Below are positions 1 through 6,885 of a DNA stretch of 15,437 bases, piece after piece (position 1 is the first letter of the stretch; every line of letters starts with the position of its first letter). Location: positions 1 to 15,437 of the forward strand of contig JASHQN010000149.1 in NCBI GenBank assembly GCA_030039135.1, read 5' to 3'. Under the pieces are notes generated by a model, which was given only the letters and a program-made list of their open reading frames with translations, was not told the DNA's origin and made no database searches. The DNA comes from Thermoplasmata archaeon. Lineage in GTDB: Archaea > Thermoplasmatota > Thermoplasmata > Lutacidiplasmatales > UBA184. Position numbers and translations under genes: made by a program.

Positions 1-1
1 C

Positions 2-961
2 CTCTTCGTGGACCTCGTGATCCACGCGCTGGTCTACTACCCGGCAACGTTCGATGCGATCGGAGTCCCGGCGAGCGCGATCTGGTGGGTGAACTTGACC
101 CAGGGGACGCACCTCGAGGCTACGGGTACGATCTCGTCGCTCTCGGTGGATCTCTACAACGGAACGTACGGGTGGACCGCCGCGATCTCGACCCGGAACT
201 GGTCGGCCTCCCCGGCGAGCGGCTCGTTCTCGGTCGCCGGGGCGGCGTGGGCGACGATGATCTCGTTCGCCGTGGAGTCCGGCGACCTCACGTTCCGCGC
301 GTCCGGTCTTCCCCCCGGGACCCTGTGGTTCGCGAACGTGACGTCCGTCGCCGACCTTTGGGGCACGACGTCATCGCTCGCGGTCACCGCGGCCTACGGG
401 ACGTACACCTACCGGGTGGCGTGCTCCAACTCGTCCTGGGCTCCCGAAGCGTACGGCGGGTCGTTCGCCGTCGGGACATCGAACACGACGGTGAACGTCA
501 CGTTCGCGCCCGTCCTCTACGCGATCCGGATCACTCCGATCGTGCTCGGAGCTTCTCCCGCGGATTGGTCCGTTGAGGTCGCGACCCTGGTCTCCGTCAG
601 CGGCGCCGTTGCCACGGTCTTCGCGAACGCGACGAACGGGACGTACGGGTTCAGCGTGACGGTGCCCGGAGGCTTCACCGTCGATCCCGCGAGCGGGTCC
701 CTCGTGGTGGCGGGCGCCCCGAAGTTCCTGGATGTGGTGATCTCGCAGCCGGCAGCTCCTTCGCCCGGACCTTCCTCGTGGGGGCCCTTCGGGATGGGCT
801 GGTCGGGCTACGTTTACCTCGCTGCTATCGCAGCGGCCATGGGGCTGTGCGTCCTCTACGTGGTGCTGCAACTAAGGCCGCCCCCGGTCGAGGAGGAGCC
901 CCCGCCGGCCGCGCCGCCGGCGCCCCCGCCACCGCCCCCGGACTTCCGCGGGTACCGGTAG
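2..961 (+). CDS. Repeat-containing cell-surface protein, C-terminal part (5' truncated)
   Basis: The reading frame is open to the window edge, so the N-terminus lies upstream; the GTG at 8 is simply the first start-like codon. The visible ~319 residues hold three related extracellular modules of roughly 75-80 residues, recognisable by the recurring pattern GLPPGTLW / GVPASAIW, then NGTYG or YGTYTY, then SPASGSFSV or DPASGSLVV. Such 'GLPxGTxW ... NGTYxF ... PxSGxxxV' modules are familiar from surface proteins and thermopsin-like proteins of Thermoplasmata. There are many N-glycosylation sequons (NLT, NGT, NWS, NVT, NSS, NTT, NAT). One transmembrane helix lies at about residues 268-289, counted from the GTG at 8 (YVYLAAIAAAMGLCVLYVVL), followed by a 28-residue Pro/Glu-rich cytoplasmic tail. 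I infer a type I membrane-anchored envelope protein; ligand or enzymatic activity cannot be told without the N-terminus. Confidence 0.85.
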   Translation, partial: LFVDLVIHALVYYPATFDAIGVPASAIWWVNLTQGTHLEATGTISSLSVDLYNGTYGWTAAISTRNWSASPASGSFSVAGAAWATMISFAVESGDLTFRASGLPPGTLWFANVTSVADLWGTTSSLAVTAAYGTYTYRVACSNSSWAPEAYGGSFAVGTSNTTVNVTFAPVLYAIRITPIVLGASPADWSVEVATLVSVSGAVATVFANATNGTYGFSVTVPGGFTVDPASGSLVVAGAPKFLDVVISQPAAPSPGPSSWGPFGMGWSGYVYLAAIAAAMGLCVLYVVLQLRPPPVEEEPPPAAPPAPPPPPPDFRGYR

Positions 962-1020
962 GCTATCCGGGCCAAAGGGGGCACCGGGCTTCGGACGACG
1001 CCGGATCCGAAATGGGTAGG

Positions 1021-1122
1021 TGCTCCCGGCGGGAGTTTCCCGGCGGCCCTCAACGACAGCCGATTTGAACCCGCGTCAGAGGCTCGAGAGGCCTCTATCC
1101 TTGACCACTAGACTACGGGAGC
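1021..1122 (-). tRNA. tRNA-Glu (anticodon CTC) with a T-loop intron
   Basis: Read on the minus strand the gene folds as acceptor GCTCCCG (1122-1116) with CGGGAGC (1028-1022), D stem GTCT/GGAT, anticodon stem GAGGC/GCCTC around loop CTCTCGA (anticodon CTC, reading GAG, glutamate), variable TGAC, and T-stem GCGGG (1074-1070). After TTCAAA the partner CCCGC does not follow; it appears 29 nt later at 1033-1029, immediately before the acceptor strand. Removing 1035-1063 leaves a 73-nt tRNA with a perfect T-stem and a normal 7-nt T-loop TTCAAAT. The discriminator is A (1021) and CCA is not encoded. Pairing is complete in every stem, so the tRNA looks functional. No strong TATA box was found upstream. 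Confidence 0.93.
1035..1063 (-). other. 29-nt tRNA intron at T-loop position 59/60
   Basis: The insertion interrupts the T-loop. A bulge-helix-bulge can be drawn. The outer helix is the T-stem (GCGGG/CCCGC). The 4-bp central helix is exon TTCA against intron GGAA, with three pairs and one A-G mismatch. The two 3-nt bulges are AAT on the 5' side and ACT on the 3' side, and the inner helix is CGGC/GCCG (1062-1059 with 1045-1042). Cleavage after the second base of each bulge, the rule known for archaeal splicing endonuclease, gives exactly the 29-nt excision that restores the T-loop. The exact junctions are inferred; the presence of an insertion is directly visible. Confidence 0.85.
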
Positions 1123-1247
1123 GCCCGGGGCGAGTATCGGGCCCCCTCCTTGAGGCTTTCCCCGCCGCCCCGAGGCCGGTCGGCCCGTTCGGGGCGGCTT
1201 CCCCCTGGCCGAAGGCCCTAAGAACGCCTCCCATCTCTTCCACTTCG

Positions 1248-1703
1248 GTGACGCCCCCCGTCAAGGCCCGCAGCGGACACATCCTGCTCGATCCCAAGCG
1301 TTGCTATCGGGACCTCGTGCGGGTGTACCCCGAGATCCACCGCCGGGTGGTCGAGCTCAACCGACCGTTCGTGAAGGAGACCGACCCGCTCCTTCCCGAG
1401 GTCCTGCTCGACGAGAACTTGAGGGACCTCAAGGGCAACCGCAAACCGATCGGCTACAACCGCCAGGACGCCTTCGGCCTCCGCCTGATCTTCCCGCTCG
1501 CCGACGAGCGGAGGGCCGAGTTCTACTTCACGAAGCCCGCCCGCTGCCAGGAGGTCGTCCAGATCACCGAGCAGGTCTCGGTCCTCCTGCGACGCCGCGG
1601 GATCCACCACACCGTCGAGTACGACCGCCTGCCCCTCGGACCACCCCGGGGCCCGCCGGCGCTGCCTCCGATCGGGGCCGCCACCACGTTCGGGTCGAGC
1701 TAG
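1248..1703 (+). CDS. Hypothetical protein, 151 residues
   Basis: I do not recognise this protein. The frame stays open back to the tRNA region, but the only standard start between the tRNA 5' end (1122) and the charged, protein-like part is the GTG at 1248, giving a product beginning MTPPVKARSGHILLD. No Shine-Dalgarno is seen before it. Residues about 10-125 look like a compact soluble alpha/beta domain with many Arg, Glu and Asp and alternating hydrophobics (for example DAFGLRLIFPLADERRAEF and EVVQITEQVSVLLRRRG). The last 25 residues are Gly/Pro-rich. No signal peptide or membrane segment is present. It is convergent with the giant solenoid gene: its TAG (1701-1703) and that gene's TAG on the other strand share the palindrome CTAG. 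Confidence 0.6.
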   Translation: MTPPVKARSGHILLDPKRCYRDLVRVYPEIHRRVVELNRPFVKETDPLLPEVLLDENLRDLKGNRKPIGYNRQDAFGLRLIFPLADERRAEFYFTKPARCQEVVQITEQVSVLLRRRGIHHTVEYDRLPLGPPRGPPALPPIGAATTFGSS

Positions 1704-4700
1704 GACGTCTTCGAGTCGCCCGGCGGCCGTCGGAACGGCCAGAACGGAGCGGGGGTCGGCGCCGCGGTAGGCGGGGCCCCGGTCGCGGGTGCGGCGGCGA
1801 CGGCGGGCTCCGACTGGAGGAGTCGCAATGCCTCGCGCGCTTTCTGGAGCGCTGCGGCATAGTCGGTGTCGCGCAGCCGGATGGACTCGGCGAGGAGCTG
1901 GCGGGGACGCGTGGTGTCGAGGTGGCTCTGCTGGGCGCGCGCGAGGGCCGCGTCGATGAGGTAGTGGAGGTTCATCAGCTCCCGGTGGAGCGCCTTCCTC
2001 AGGTTGAGCTCCTCCTCCGCCGCGAGGAGCGCGCGGCTCGCCTCCACGATCTTGCCGTTGCGGTCGAGCTCCTCGACCTCGAGCAGGCGGACCCGGACCG
2101 GTCCCACGCTGACGTGCAGACCCTCCTGGGCGAAGTTGAGCTCGGTCGCCACGTCCTTCTGGCGCCGGGCGAACGGCTCGCGGATCGCCTTCTCGAGCAC
2201 GGGCCGAGCCTCGTCGATCAAACGTTCGGAGTCGTCGAGCCGGTTCGCGTCAACGGCCGCGCGGGCCTCGCTGAACGTCTGCATCACCGGCGTCGTGTCG
2301 ACCCCGAGGCGCTCGCCGACCCAGAGCTGGGCCTTGAGCTCGCTGATGCGGGACTCCGCCTGCTCGCGACGACGGCGCCGGGCGAGGTCGAGCTCGGCGC
2401 GACAGACCTCGAGCGCGGCCGGGAAGTCGCGGGCGTCGCGGAGAGCCTTCATGCGGTCGCGAACCTCCTGGCGCCGGGCCGACTCCGCGGCGGCCACCGG
2501 CACCGCCCGGTTCATCTCGGTCTCGACGTCCCGCCATCGCGCGTCGACGACCGCTTCGAACGCTCGCCGGCTCGCGAGCTCGGCCCGATCGATCGCCTCG
2601 CTGACCTGCTTCCATTCTCGCGCTCGCAGGGCCGTATCGGCCTCCGCGACGATCGCTTCGATGACGTCCACGTCGTGCGTGAGCTTCTCGCGACGAGCGA
2701 GCTCGATGCCGCGGCGGAGCTCGCCGAGCGGCATCGCGAACAACCGCTCGACCGCCCATCGACCGAGTTCCGTCGCCTCCCGGGCGGTCCGCACGGCGGC
2801 GAGATAGTCGCCCTTCTCGGCCGCCCGTCGGGCGTCGGCGATCCGGACGGTCGTCTCGGCGACGTCCGCCTCGAATCCCTTCGCTTCCGCGAGCTGTCGC
2901 TCCGCGGATTGGATCGCGTCCTTCGCGCGCCGGTGGTTCTCGCGCGCGACCCCGAGGGAGTCCGACGCGGCGAGGGCCTGCTCGAGGACGTTGAGGTAGT
3001 CATGCTCCTGGAACGCCCGCTTGGCGAGCTGGAGCTGGTCGGCGGCCGCCTGGACGAAGACCCCTTCGGCGGTCGCACGGGAGAGGGAGCGCTCGGCGGC
3101 CTGGAGCGAGCCCTCGGCGATACGGTGCTGGAGGTCGGCGCGCTCCAGTTCGGACTCGCTGCGGGCGGCGAGCTGGAGCGATTCGACGGCCTTCCCCTGA
3201 TCGAGGGCCATGCGCGCCTGGTGGAGAAGGTTCTCTGCGACGGTCGTGTCTCCTCCCTCGCGCCGAAGGCGGGAGACGGTCGCCTGGAAGCTCGACAGGG
3301 TTTTCGACACTTGCTGGTAGATCGCCTGGAGCAGCTCCCGCTCGAGCGGACCGCCGAGCTCGATCACGCGCGCGTACTGGCCCTGCGAGAGGCCCGTCTC
3401 GAGTCGCTCCATCGCGGCCCGGAGCGACGGGACCTCGACGTGAAGGAGGTCGGCCTGAGCGAGCGCGTCCCGCGCGCGCTTGGCGACCCGCTCCGCGTGC
3501 TCGACGAACCCGCGGGTGTCGACGAACTCCGCGGCGGCCTCGTCGATGAGCGCCGCGGCCCCTACCGGCACGGGGAGACCGATGCGCCGGCGAGCCTCGG
3601 TGAGCGGGCCGAGGATCCGCTCCACGTCGACCCCCGCGCCTCGCGCGATGTCGAGGTCGCGCTCGAGGCTCCGAAGGTTCTCTTCCAGGACGGGACGCAG
3701 GACCGCGATGATCTCTTCATGGGCGAGGCGGGCCGCCGTACGCGTCGCCGCGGGAGCGGCGGTCGCCTGTTCCGTGCGGAGGACCCCGAGGCGGGTCACG
3801 AATCCGTCCATCGGGATCTCGAGGCGGCGTCCGTCCTCGATGAGCCGCTCGATCTCCGCAAGGAGCCGATGGGTCTCCGAGCGCGCCTCCTCCTCGGCGA
3901 GGCCGCCCTCCACCTTCTCGATCTGGCTGCGCGCCTTGTCGAAATCGAGCGCCTGGAAGGCGAGGCGCGCGTCGCGAAGCGTGTCGTAGAATGCCGCGGG
4001 GTCGTTCCCGGATTCCCGGATCCGACCGAGGAGATCCTGGGCGCGGGCGAGCCCGTCCACGATCTCCTGCGCGGACCCGAGGGTACGGGAGGCAGCCTCC
4101 TCGAGACGAGTCGCGGCCTTGTACGCGTCCAGGTACCGGGACGCGCGTGCCGCCGACTGCGCGGCATCGAGCTCGGTGCGGAACTTCGCGAGGTCGAGCC
4201 CCATCGTCTCGAGCTCGACGAGCGCGAGCTTGGCGTGCGATACGGCCTCCTCGCTGCGCAAGAGCTGTTGCTGATGGGCCCGCGTCCGGATCTCCTGGGA
4301 CGCTCGCGAGGCCTGGACGAAGTCCCCCATGTTGAAGATCTGCTGCACCTCGTCGATCTGCCGCTGGATCTCGTCGCCGGGCCCGCCCATCTCGTCGAGG
4401 ACCTTGCTCTCGGCCTCGAGGCCCTCGACGAGCGCGGAGGCGTGGCTCGCGAAGACCGCGGCGAAGTCGCGTTCGGCCCGGCGCAGGCTCTCGACGGAAG
4501 CGATGAGATCGTGCTTCACCCGCAGGGTCACGTCGGCGTCGGCGAGCAGCCGGCGGATCGGCGCGGTGAGCGCCTCATCCGGGATGTCCGCGAACCCTTT
4601 TTCCATCTCCTCGATGCGCCGGGCGACGAACGGTTGTGCGGCGTTGCGGAGCTCGACCTCGACCTGAGCGAGCCGCTCGACACCTTCGGCGAGCTGGCCG

Positions 4701-6082
4701 CTGTCGAGGAGGCCGCGGACTTCCGTGAGGCCGCTATCGACGTCCGGGGGCAGGAACCCGCGCTCTCGAGCGTACGATCGCACGGCGTCGAGCGAGTTCC
4801 AGCGTTGGAGGAAGAACTTGAGCGCCTCGCGACCGACCGCGACCACGGTCTCCTTCAGCAGCTGCCGCGCTCCGTCCACGTCGGCGCGATCGAGCAACCC
4901 CTTCACGCGCTGGATCGACGCGTCGAACGGATCGGTCGAGAAGCCCACGCGCCGCAACCGCCCGAGCATCTCCTCGACGGTCTGGAGCTCCTCCCGGGAG
5001 TCGTCGAGGTCGCCGGTGAGCCGCCCGACCCGATCGACGGCTTCCTGGCTGGCGGCGAGCGCCTCGGAGTAGATCTTCAGCCGGAGCGCTTCGCGCGCCC
5101 GATTCATCGCCGCGAAGACCTCGCTCGGATCACGGCCGAGCCTCCGGGCCTCGGCGATCCGCGGGCGCACCTCGTCCAGGAGGCCGGCGACCACCGATAC
5201 GATGGGTTCTTCGGCGGCCCGCCGGGCCTCCGCGAGGATACCGGGGATCTCGAGCGGCGAGGCCGTCGCGAGTCGTGCGGTAGCCTCCTCTACGGCCGCG
5301 AGCGCCCGGCCGGGATCGACCCCGTACTCCCGGGTCGCCGTGACCGCGGTCTGGATCGTGTCGAGCGCCTGGACGCCGCGCCCTCGCAGGTTCTCCCCCG
5401 TCTCGACGATGGCGTCCTCGATCGCCCGAACGGTCTCGGGCCAGCGATCGGTCGGAGCGTCCGAGTCGGCCCGCAGGGCCGCCTCGAGCTTGGGGGCCCC
5501 GCTCGCGAACTCCGCCGCGGCCGCGACGAGCTTCTGGCCCGCATCTCGGGTTGCCTCGCGCCGATCGCGGGCTTCGGGTATCCCTTCGCGGACCGTCCGC
5601 CGCAGAGCGTCGATCGCCTCGACGATACGGCCTTCCCCCGCCGGTGCGGCCGCAGCGTCGAGAAGGGCAAGGAACTCCTTACGCCGGCCGGGTGAGAGGT
5701 CCGCCCACTCCGCGAGCGTCACCCCTCGGGCTCGCTCTTCCGCGACGAACGATCGTTGCAGGTTCGCGAGCGCCTCGTCGACCTTCGCGAGCCGACCGAC
5801 GGTCTCCGACCAGGGGGCCCCCTCGCCCGGGGTGGCCAGACTGTCGAGTTCCGCTTTCAGCGCCTCCGGTATCCCGATTCCGATGCCGGCGAGGCGGCCG
5901 TAGGTCTCCACGGTCCGTTTCCGGCGCGCCTCGATCGACGATGGGACCGTCGCGCCGAGGTACTCGAGGAGGGCTTTCGCCTGGAGCTCGACGCCGTCCC
6001 AGTCCGATCGCCGGGCGAGCTCGTGGAGCTGCTGCAGACGCTCGGCAGCTTCCGCCGGAGTGATCTCGAGGTCGTTGATCAT
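1700..6082 (-). CDS. Giant alpha-helical solenoid protein of ~63-residue tandem repeats
   Basis: From the first in-frame ATG the product has 1460 residues, almost entirely amphipathic helix rich in Ala, Glu, Arg and Leu, with no signal peptide or membrane span. A short loop with a G-x-D/P signature starts each unit, for example YGVDPGRA (~254), LGRDPSEV (~316), MGLDLAKF (~628), SGNDPAAF (~692), AGVDVERI (~817), LGVDTTPV (~1260). It is followed by a helix of the type L..AR.AL, a turn such as GDY or DFD, a helix with spaced alanines, and a long linking helix. These loops recur every 62-65 residues across the whole protein. The C-terminus is a 35-residue Ala/Pro tail ending FWPFRRPPGDSKTS. The fold resembles TPR-like or spectrin-like solenoids; I know no name for this family. 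A cytoplasmic scaffold or cytoskeletal role is inference. The true N-terminus probably lies upstream (see 6083-6264). Confidence 0.85.
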   Translation of the reverse strand: MINDLEITPAEAAERLQQLHELARRSDWDGVELQAKALLEYLGATVPSSIEARRKRTVETYGRLAGIGIGIPEALKAELDSLATPGEGAPWSETVGRLAKVDEALANLQRSFVAEERARGVTLAEWADLSPGRRKEFLALLDAAAAPAGEGRIVEAIDALRRTVREGIPEARDRREATRDAGQKLVAAAAEFASGAPKLEAALRADSDAPTDRWPETVRAIEDAIVETGENLRGRGVQALDTIQTAVTATREYGVDPGRALAAVEEATARLATASPLEIPGILAEARRAAEEPIVSVVAGLLDEVRPRIAEARRLGRDPSEVFAAMNRAREALRLKIYSEALAASQEAVDRVGRLTGDLDDSREELQTVEEMLGRLRRVGFSTDPFDASIQRVKGLLDRADVDGARQLLKETVVAVGREALKFFLQRWNSLDAVRSYARERGFLPPDVDSGLTEVRGLLDSGQLAEGVERLAQVEVELRNAAQPFVARRIEEMEKGFADIPDEALTAPIRRLLADADVTLRVKHDLIASVESLRRAERDFAAVFASHASALVEGLEAESKVLDEMGGPGDEIQRQIDEVQQIFNMGDFVQASRASQEIRTRAHQQQLLRSEEAVSHAKLALVELETMGLDLAKFRTELDAAQSAARASRYLDAYKAATRLEEAASRTLGSAQEIVDGLARAQDLLGRIRESGNDPAAFYDTLRDARLAFQALDFDKARSQIEKVEGGLAEEEARSETHRLLAEIERLIEDGRRLEIPMDGFVTRLGVLRTEQATAAPAATRTAARLAHEEIIAVLRPVLEENLRSLERDLDIARGAGVDVERILGPLTEARRRIGLPVPVGAAALIDEAAAEFVDTRGFVEHAERVAKRARDALAQADLLHVEVPSLRAAMERLETGLSQGQYARVIELGGPLERELLQAIYQQVSKTLSSFQATVSRLRREGGDTTVAENLLHQARMALDQGKAVESLQLAARSESELERADLQHRIAEGSLQAAERSLSRATAEGVFVQAAADQLQLAKRAFQEHDYLNVLEQALAASDSLGVARENHRRAKDAIQSAERQLAEAKGFEADVAETTVRIADARRAAEKGDYLAAVRTAREATELGRWAVERLFAMPLGELRRGIELARREKLTHDVDVIEAIVAEADTALRAREWKQVSEAIDRAELASRRAFEAVVDARWRDVETEMNRAVPVAAAESARRQEVRDRMKALRDARDFPAALEVCRAELDLARRRRREQAESRISELKAQLWVGERLGVDTTPVMQTFSEARAAVDANRLDDSERLIDEARPVLEKAIREPFARRQKDVATELNFAQEGLHVSVGPVRVRLLEVEELDRNGKIVEASRALLAAEEELNLRKALHRELMNLHYLIDAALARAQQSHLDTTRPRQLLAESIRLRDTDYAAALQKAREALRLLQSEPAVAAAPATGAPPTAAPTPAPFWPFRRPPGDSKTS
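1808..6070 (-). repeat. ~23 tandem protein repeats, ~63 codons (~189 bp) each
   Basis: Unit starts, by the G-x-D/P-type loop, fall near residues 5, 67, 129, 193, 254, 316, 380, 442, 504, 566, 628, 692, 755, 817, 880, 942, 1007, 1069, 1133, 1196, 1260, 1322 and 1387. The mean spacing is about 62.8 residues, essentially nine heptads. Sequence identity between units is low, so this is an old repeat kept by structure rather than recent DNA duplication. The first four units and those near 504 and 1196 are the least clear. Confidence 0.75.
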
Positions 6083-6264
6083 CTTGACCTGCTCCTCGAC
6101 CTCCTTCTGGAGCGCTTCCGCGCTCTGGCGTCGTTTCTTGAGCGTTTCGGCCTTTTCTTGGAGGATGCGGGCGAGCCGCGACGACGGTACCGAACCGACC
6201 CCGCCGGGACCCGACGTGCGCCTCCCCCCTAGACCCCCCGACCGGTAGAACGGCGATCCGCCAT
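6083..6264 (-). other. Probable missing 5' coding part of the solenoid gene, out of frame
   Basis: Upstream of the ATG at 6082 the same frame continues without a stop for over 200 nt and encodes strongly amphipathic helix (LARILQEKAETLKKRRQ, then SAEALQKEVEEQVK) directly before MINDLEIT, so it is surely translated. No ATG, GTG or TTG exists in that frame before the stop at 6304-6302. An ATG at 6264, and another at 6282 in the same frame, lie correctly placed after a TATA box but in a different frame, which ends at TAG 6231-6229 after MADRRSTGRGV. One added base in the adjacent G6 run (6240-6234) would join that ATG to the helix, giving MADRRSTGRGGLGGRRTSG and onward. A sequencing deletion or a genuine programmed shift are both possible. 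Confidence 0.6.
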
Positions 6265-6293
6265 GCGGGGTACTCGATTCATGCCCGGACCCC

Positions 6294-6301
6294 CTTATAA
6301 A
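6294..6301 (-). promoter_or_regulatory. Archaeal TATA box (TTTATAAG) for the solenoid gene
   Basis: This is the best TATA-like octamer in the window. A start site about 27 nt downstream would fall near 6270, only a few bases before the ATG at 6264, the leaderless arrangement usual in many archaea. It separates the solenoid gene from eIF5A, which ends at 6361. The core TTATAA is self-complementary, so direction is inferred from the gene it faces. Confidence 0.6.
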
Positions 6302-6335
6302 TCAAGCGCGAGAGAACGCCCGGCACCGAGGGCGA

Positions 6336-6351
6336 CCGGCACGTGCGCCGG
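6336..6351 (-). terminator. Possible hairpin after eIF5A
   Basis: A 5-bp inverted repeat CCGGC/GCCGG around the loop ACGTGC (or its complement) begins 9 nt past the eIF5A stop codon. There is no immediate T-run, so this is a weak terminator or mRNA 3'-end candidate only. Confidence 0.25.
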
Positions 6352-6360
6352 ACGCGAGCC

Positions 6361-6747
6361 TTACGTTCGGGTGATTCGGCGCTTGCCCATCGCATCGATG
6401 TACTGGACCTCGCTCCCCGGCGTGAGCTGGCCCTTGAGCTCGGGCTCAACGGCCATCGAGAACATCTCGTAGTTTTCTAGGTCCATCAGCTGCGCCTCGG
6501 ACTCGCTGAGCGACACGACCTGCGCCTGGCGCTTGCCGATCATCGGCACCTGGACCTTGTGCGTGACCGGGAACACGACCGAGCGCTTGCGGTCGTCGAA
6601 GAGCCCGACCGCGTCGATCCTCGCCTTCGCTTCTCCGTGCTTCCCCGGTTTCGACATTTGGATGTTCAGGATCCGGCACGGTTCCTCGTCGATGATGAGG
6701 TAGCGGCCTTCCTTGAGTTCGCGAACTTCCTGCTGGGACCACGCCAT
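6361..6747 (-). CDS. eif5A: Translation initiation factor 5A (aIF5A/eIF5A)
   Basis: The 128-residue product matches archaeal IF-5A end to end. The N-terminal SH3-like domain has LKEGRYLIIDEEPCRI and the hypusination loop SKPGKHGEAKA, in which Lys36 is the residue expected to be converted to deoxyhypusine/hypusine. It is followed by KARIDAVGLFDDRKRS and an OB-fold C-terminal domain (residues ~70-128). The factor binds the ribosome E-site and relieves stalls, notably at polyproline, and assists termination; that is family knowledge. I chose ATG 6747 because homologues have only about ten residues before the LKEGRY segment. An in-frame ATG at 6786 would add 13 residues (MAPDSSTGDREVP). The gene is divergent from the synthetase-like gene at 6886 and followed by the solenoid gene on the same strand. 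Confidence 0.97.
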   Translation of the reverse strand: MAWSQQEVRELKEGRYLIIDEEPCRILNIQMSKPGKHGEAKARIDAVGLFDDRKRSVVFPVTHKVQVPMIGKRQAQVVSLSESEAQLMDLENYEMFSMAVEPELKGQLTPGSEVQYIDAMGKRRITRT

Positions 6748-6832
6748 CGGAACTTCCCGGTCGCCGGTGGAGGAGTCCGGCGCCATAACGATTGGGGCGG
6801 TCTCGCGGGGCCCCGCCGACTGAGGAGCCGAG

Positions 6833-6840
6833 CCTTTATC
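6833..6840. promoter_or_regulatory. Possible TATA element in the eIF5A / synthetase-like divergent region
   Basis: The 138-bp gap between the two divergent starts contains one A/T-rich patch in otherwise very GC-rich DNA, CCTTTATC on plus and GATAAAGG on minus. On the plus strand it predicts a start near 6865, about 20 nt before ATG 6886. On the minus strand it predicts a start near 6810, before both eIF5A start candidates. It may serve one or both genes. Confidence 0.35.
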
Positions 6841-6885
6841 CTCGGCGTCGGCACTAGTGGGGCCCTCGGCGGTACCGGCAGCAGG

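Noticed and set aside
1020..1247. N-terminal extension of the 151-residue protein back to ATG 1020.
   Set aside because: It would run antisense through the whole tRNA gene, and its translation is low-quality Arg/Pro sequence.
1301..5695. A 1464-codon open frame on the plus strand opposite the solenoid gene.
   Set aside because: It is a mirror of GC-rich codon usage: it begins out of frame inside the 151-residue gene and has no promoter or recognisable domain. The minus strand shows regular 63-residue repeats and a TATA box.
6559..6885. Upstream extension of the synthetase-like protein to ATG 6559.
   Set aside because: It lies antisense to the conserved eIF5A coding sequence and has no IleRS-like content.
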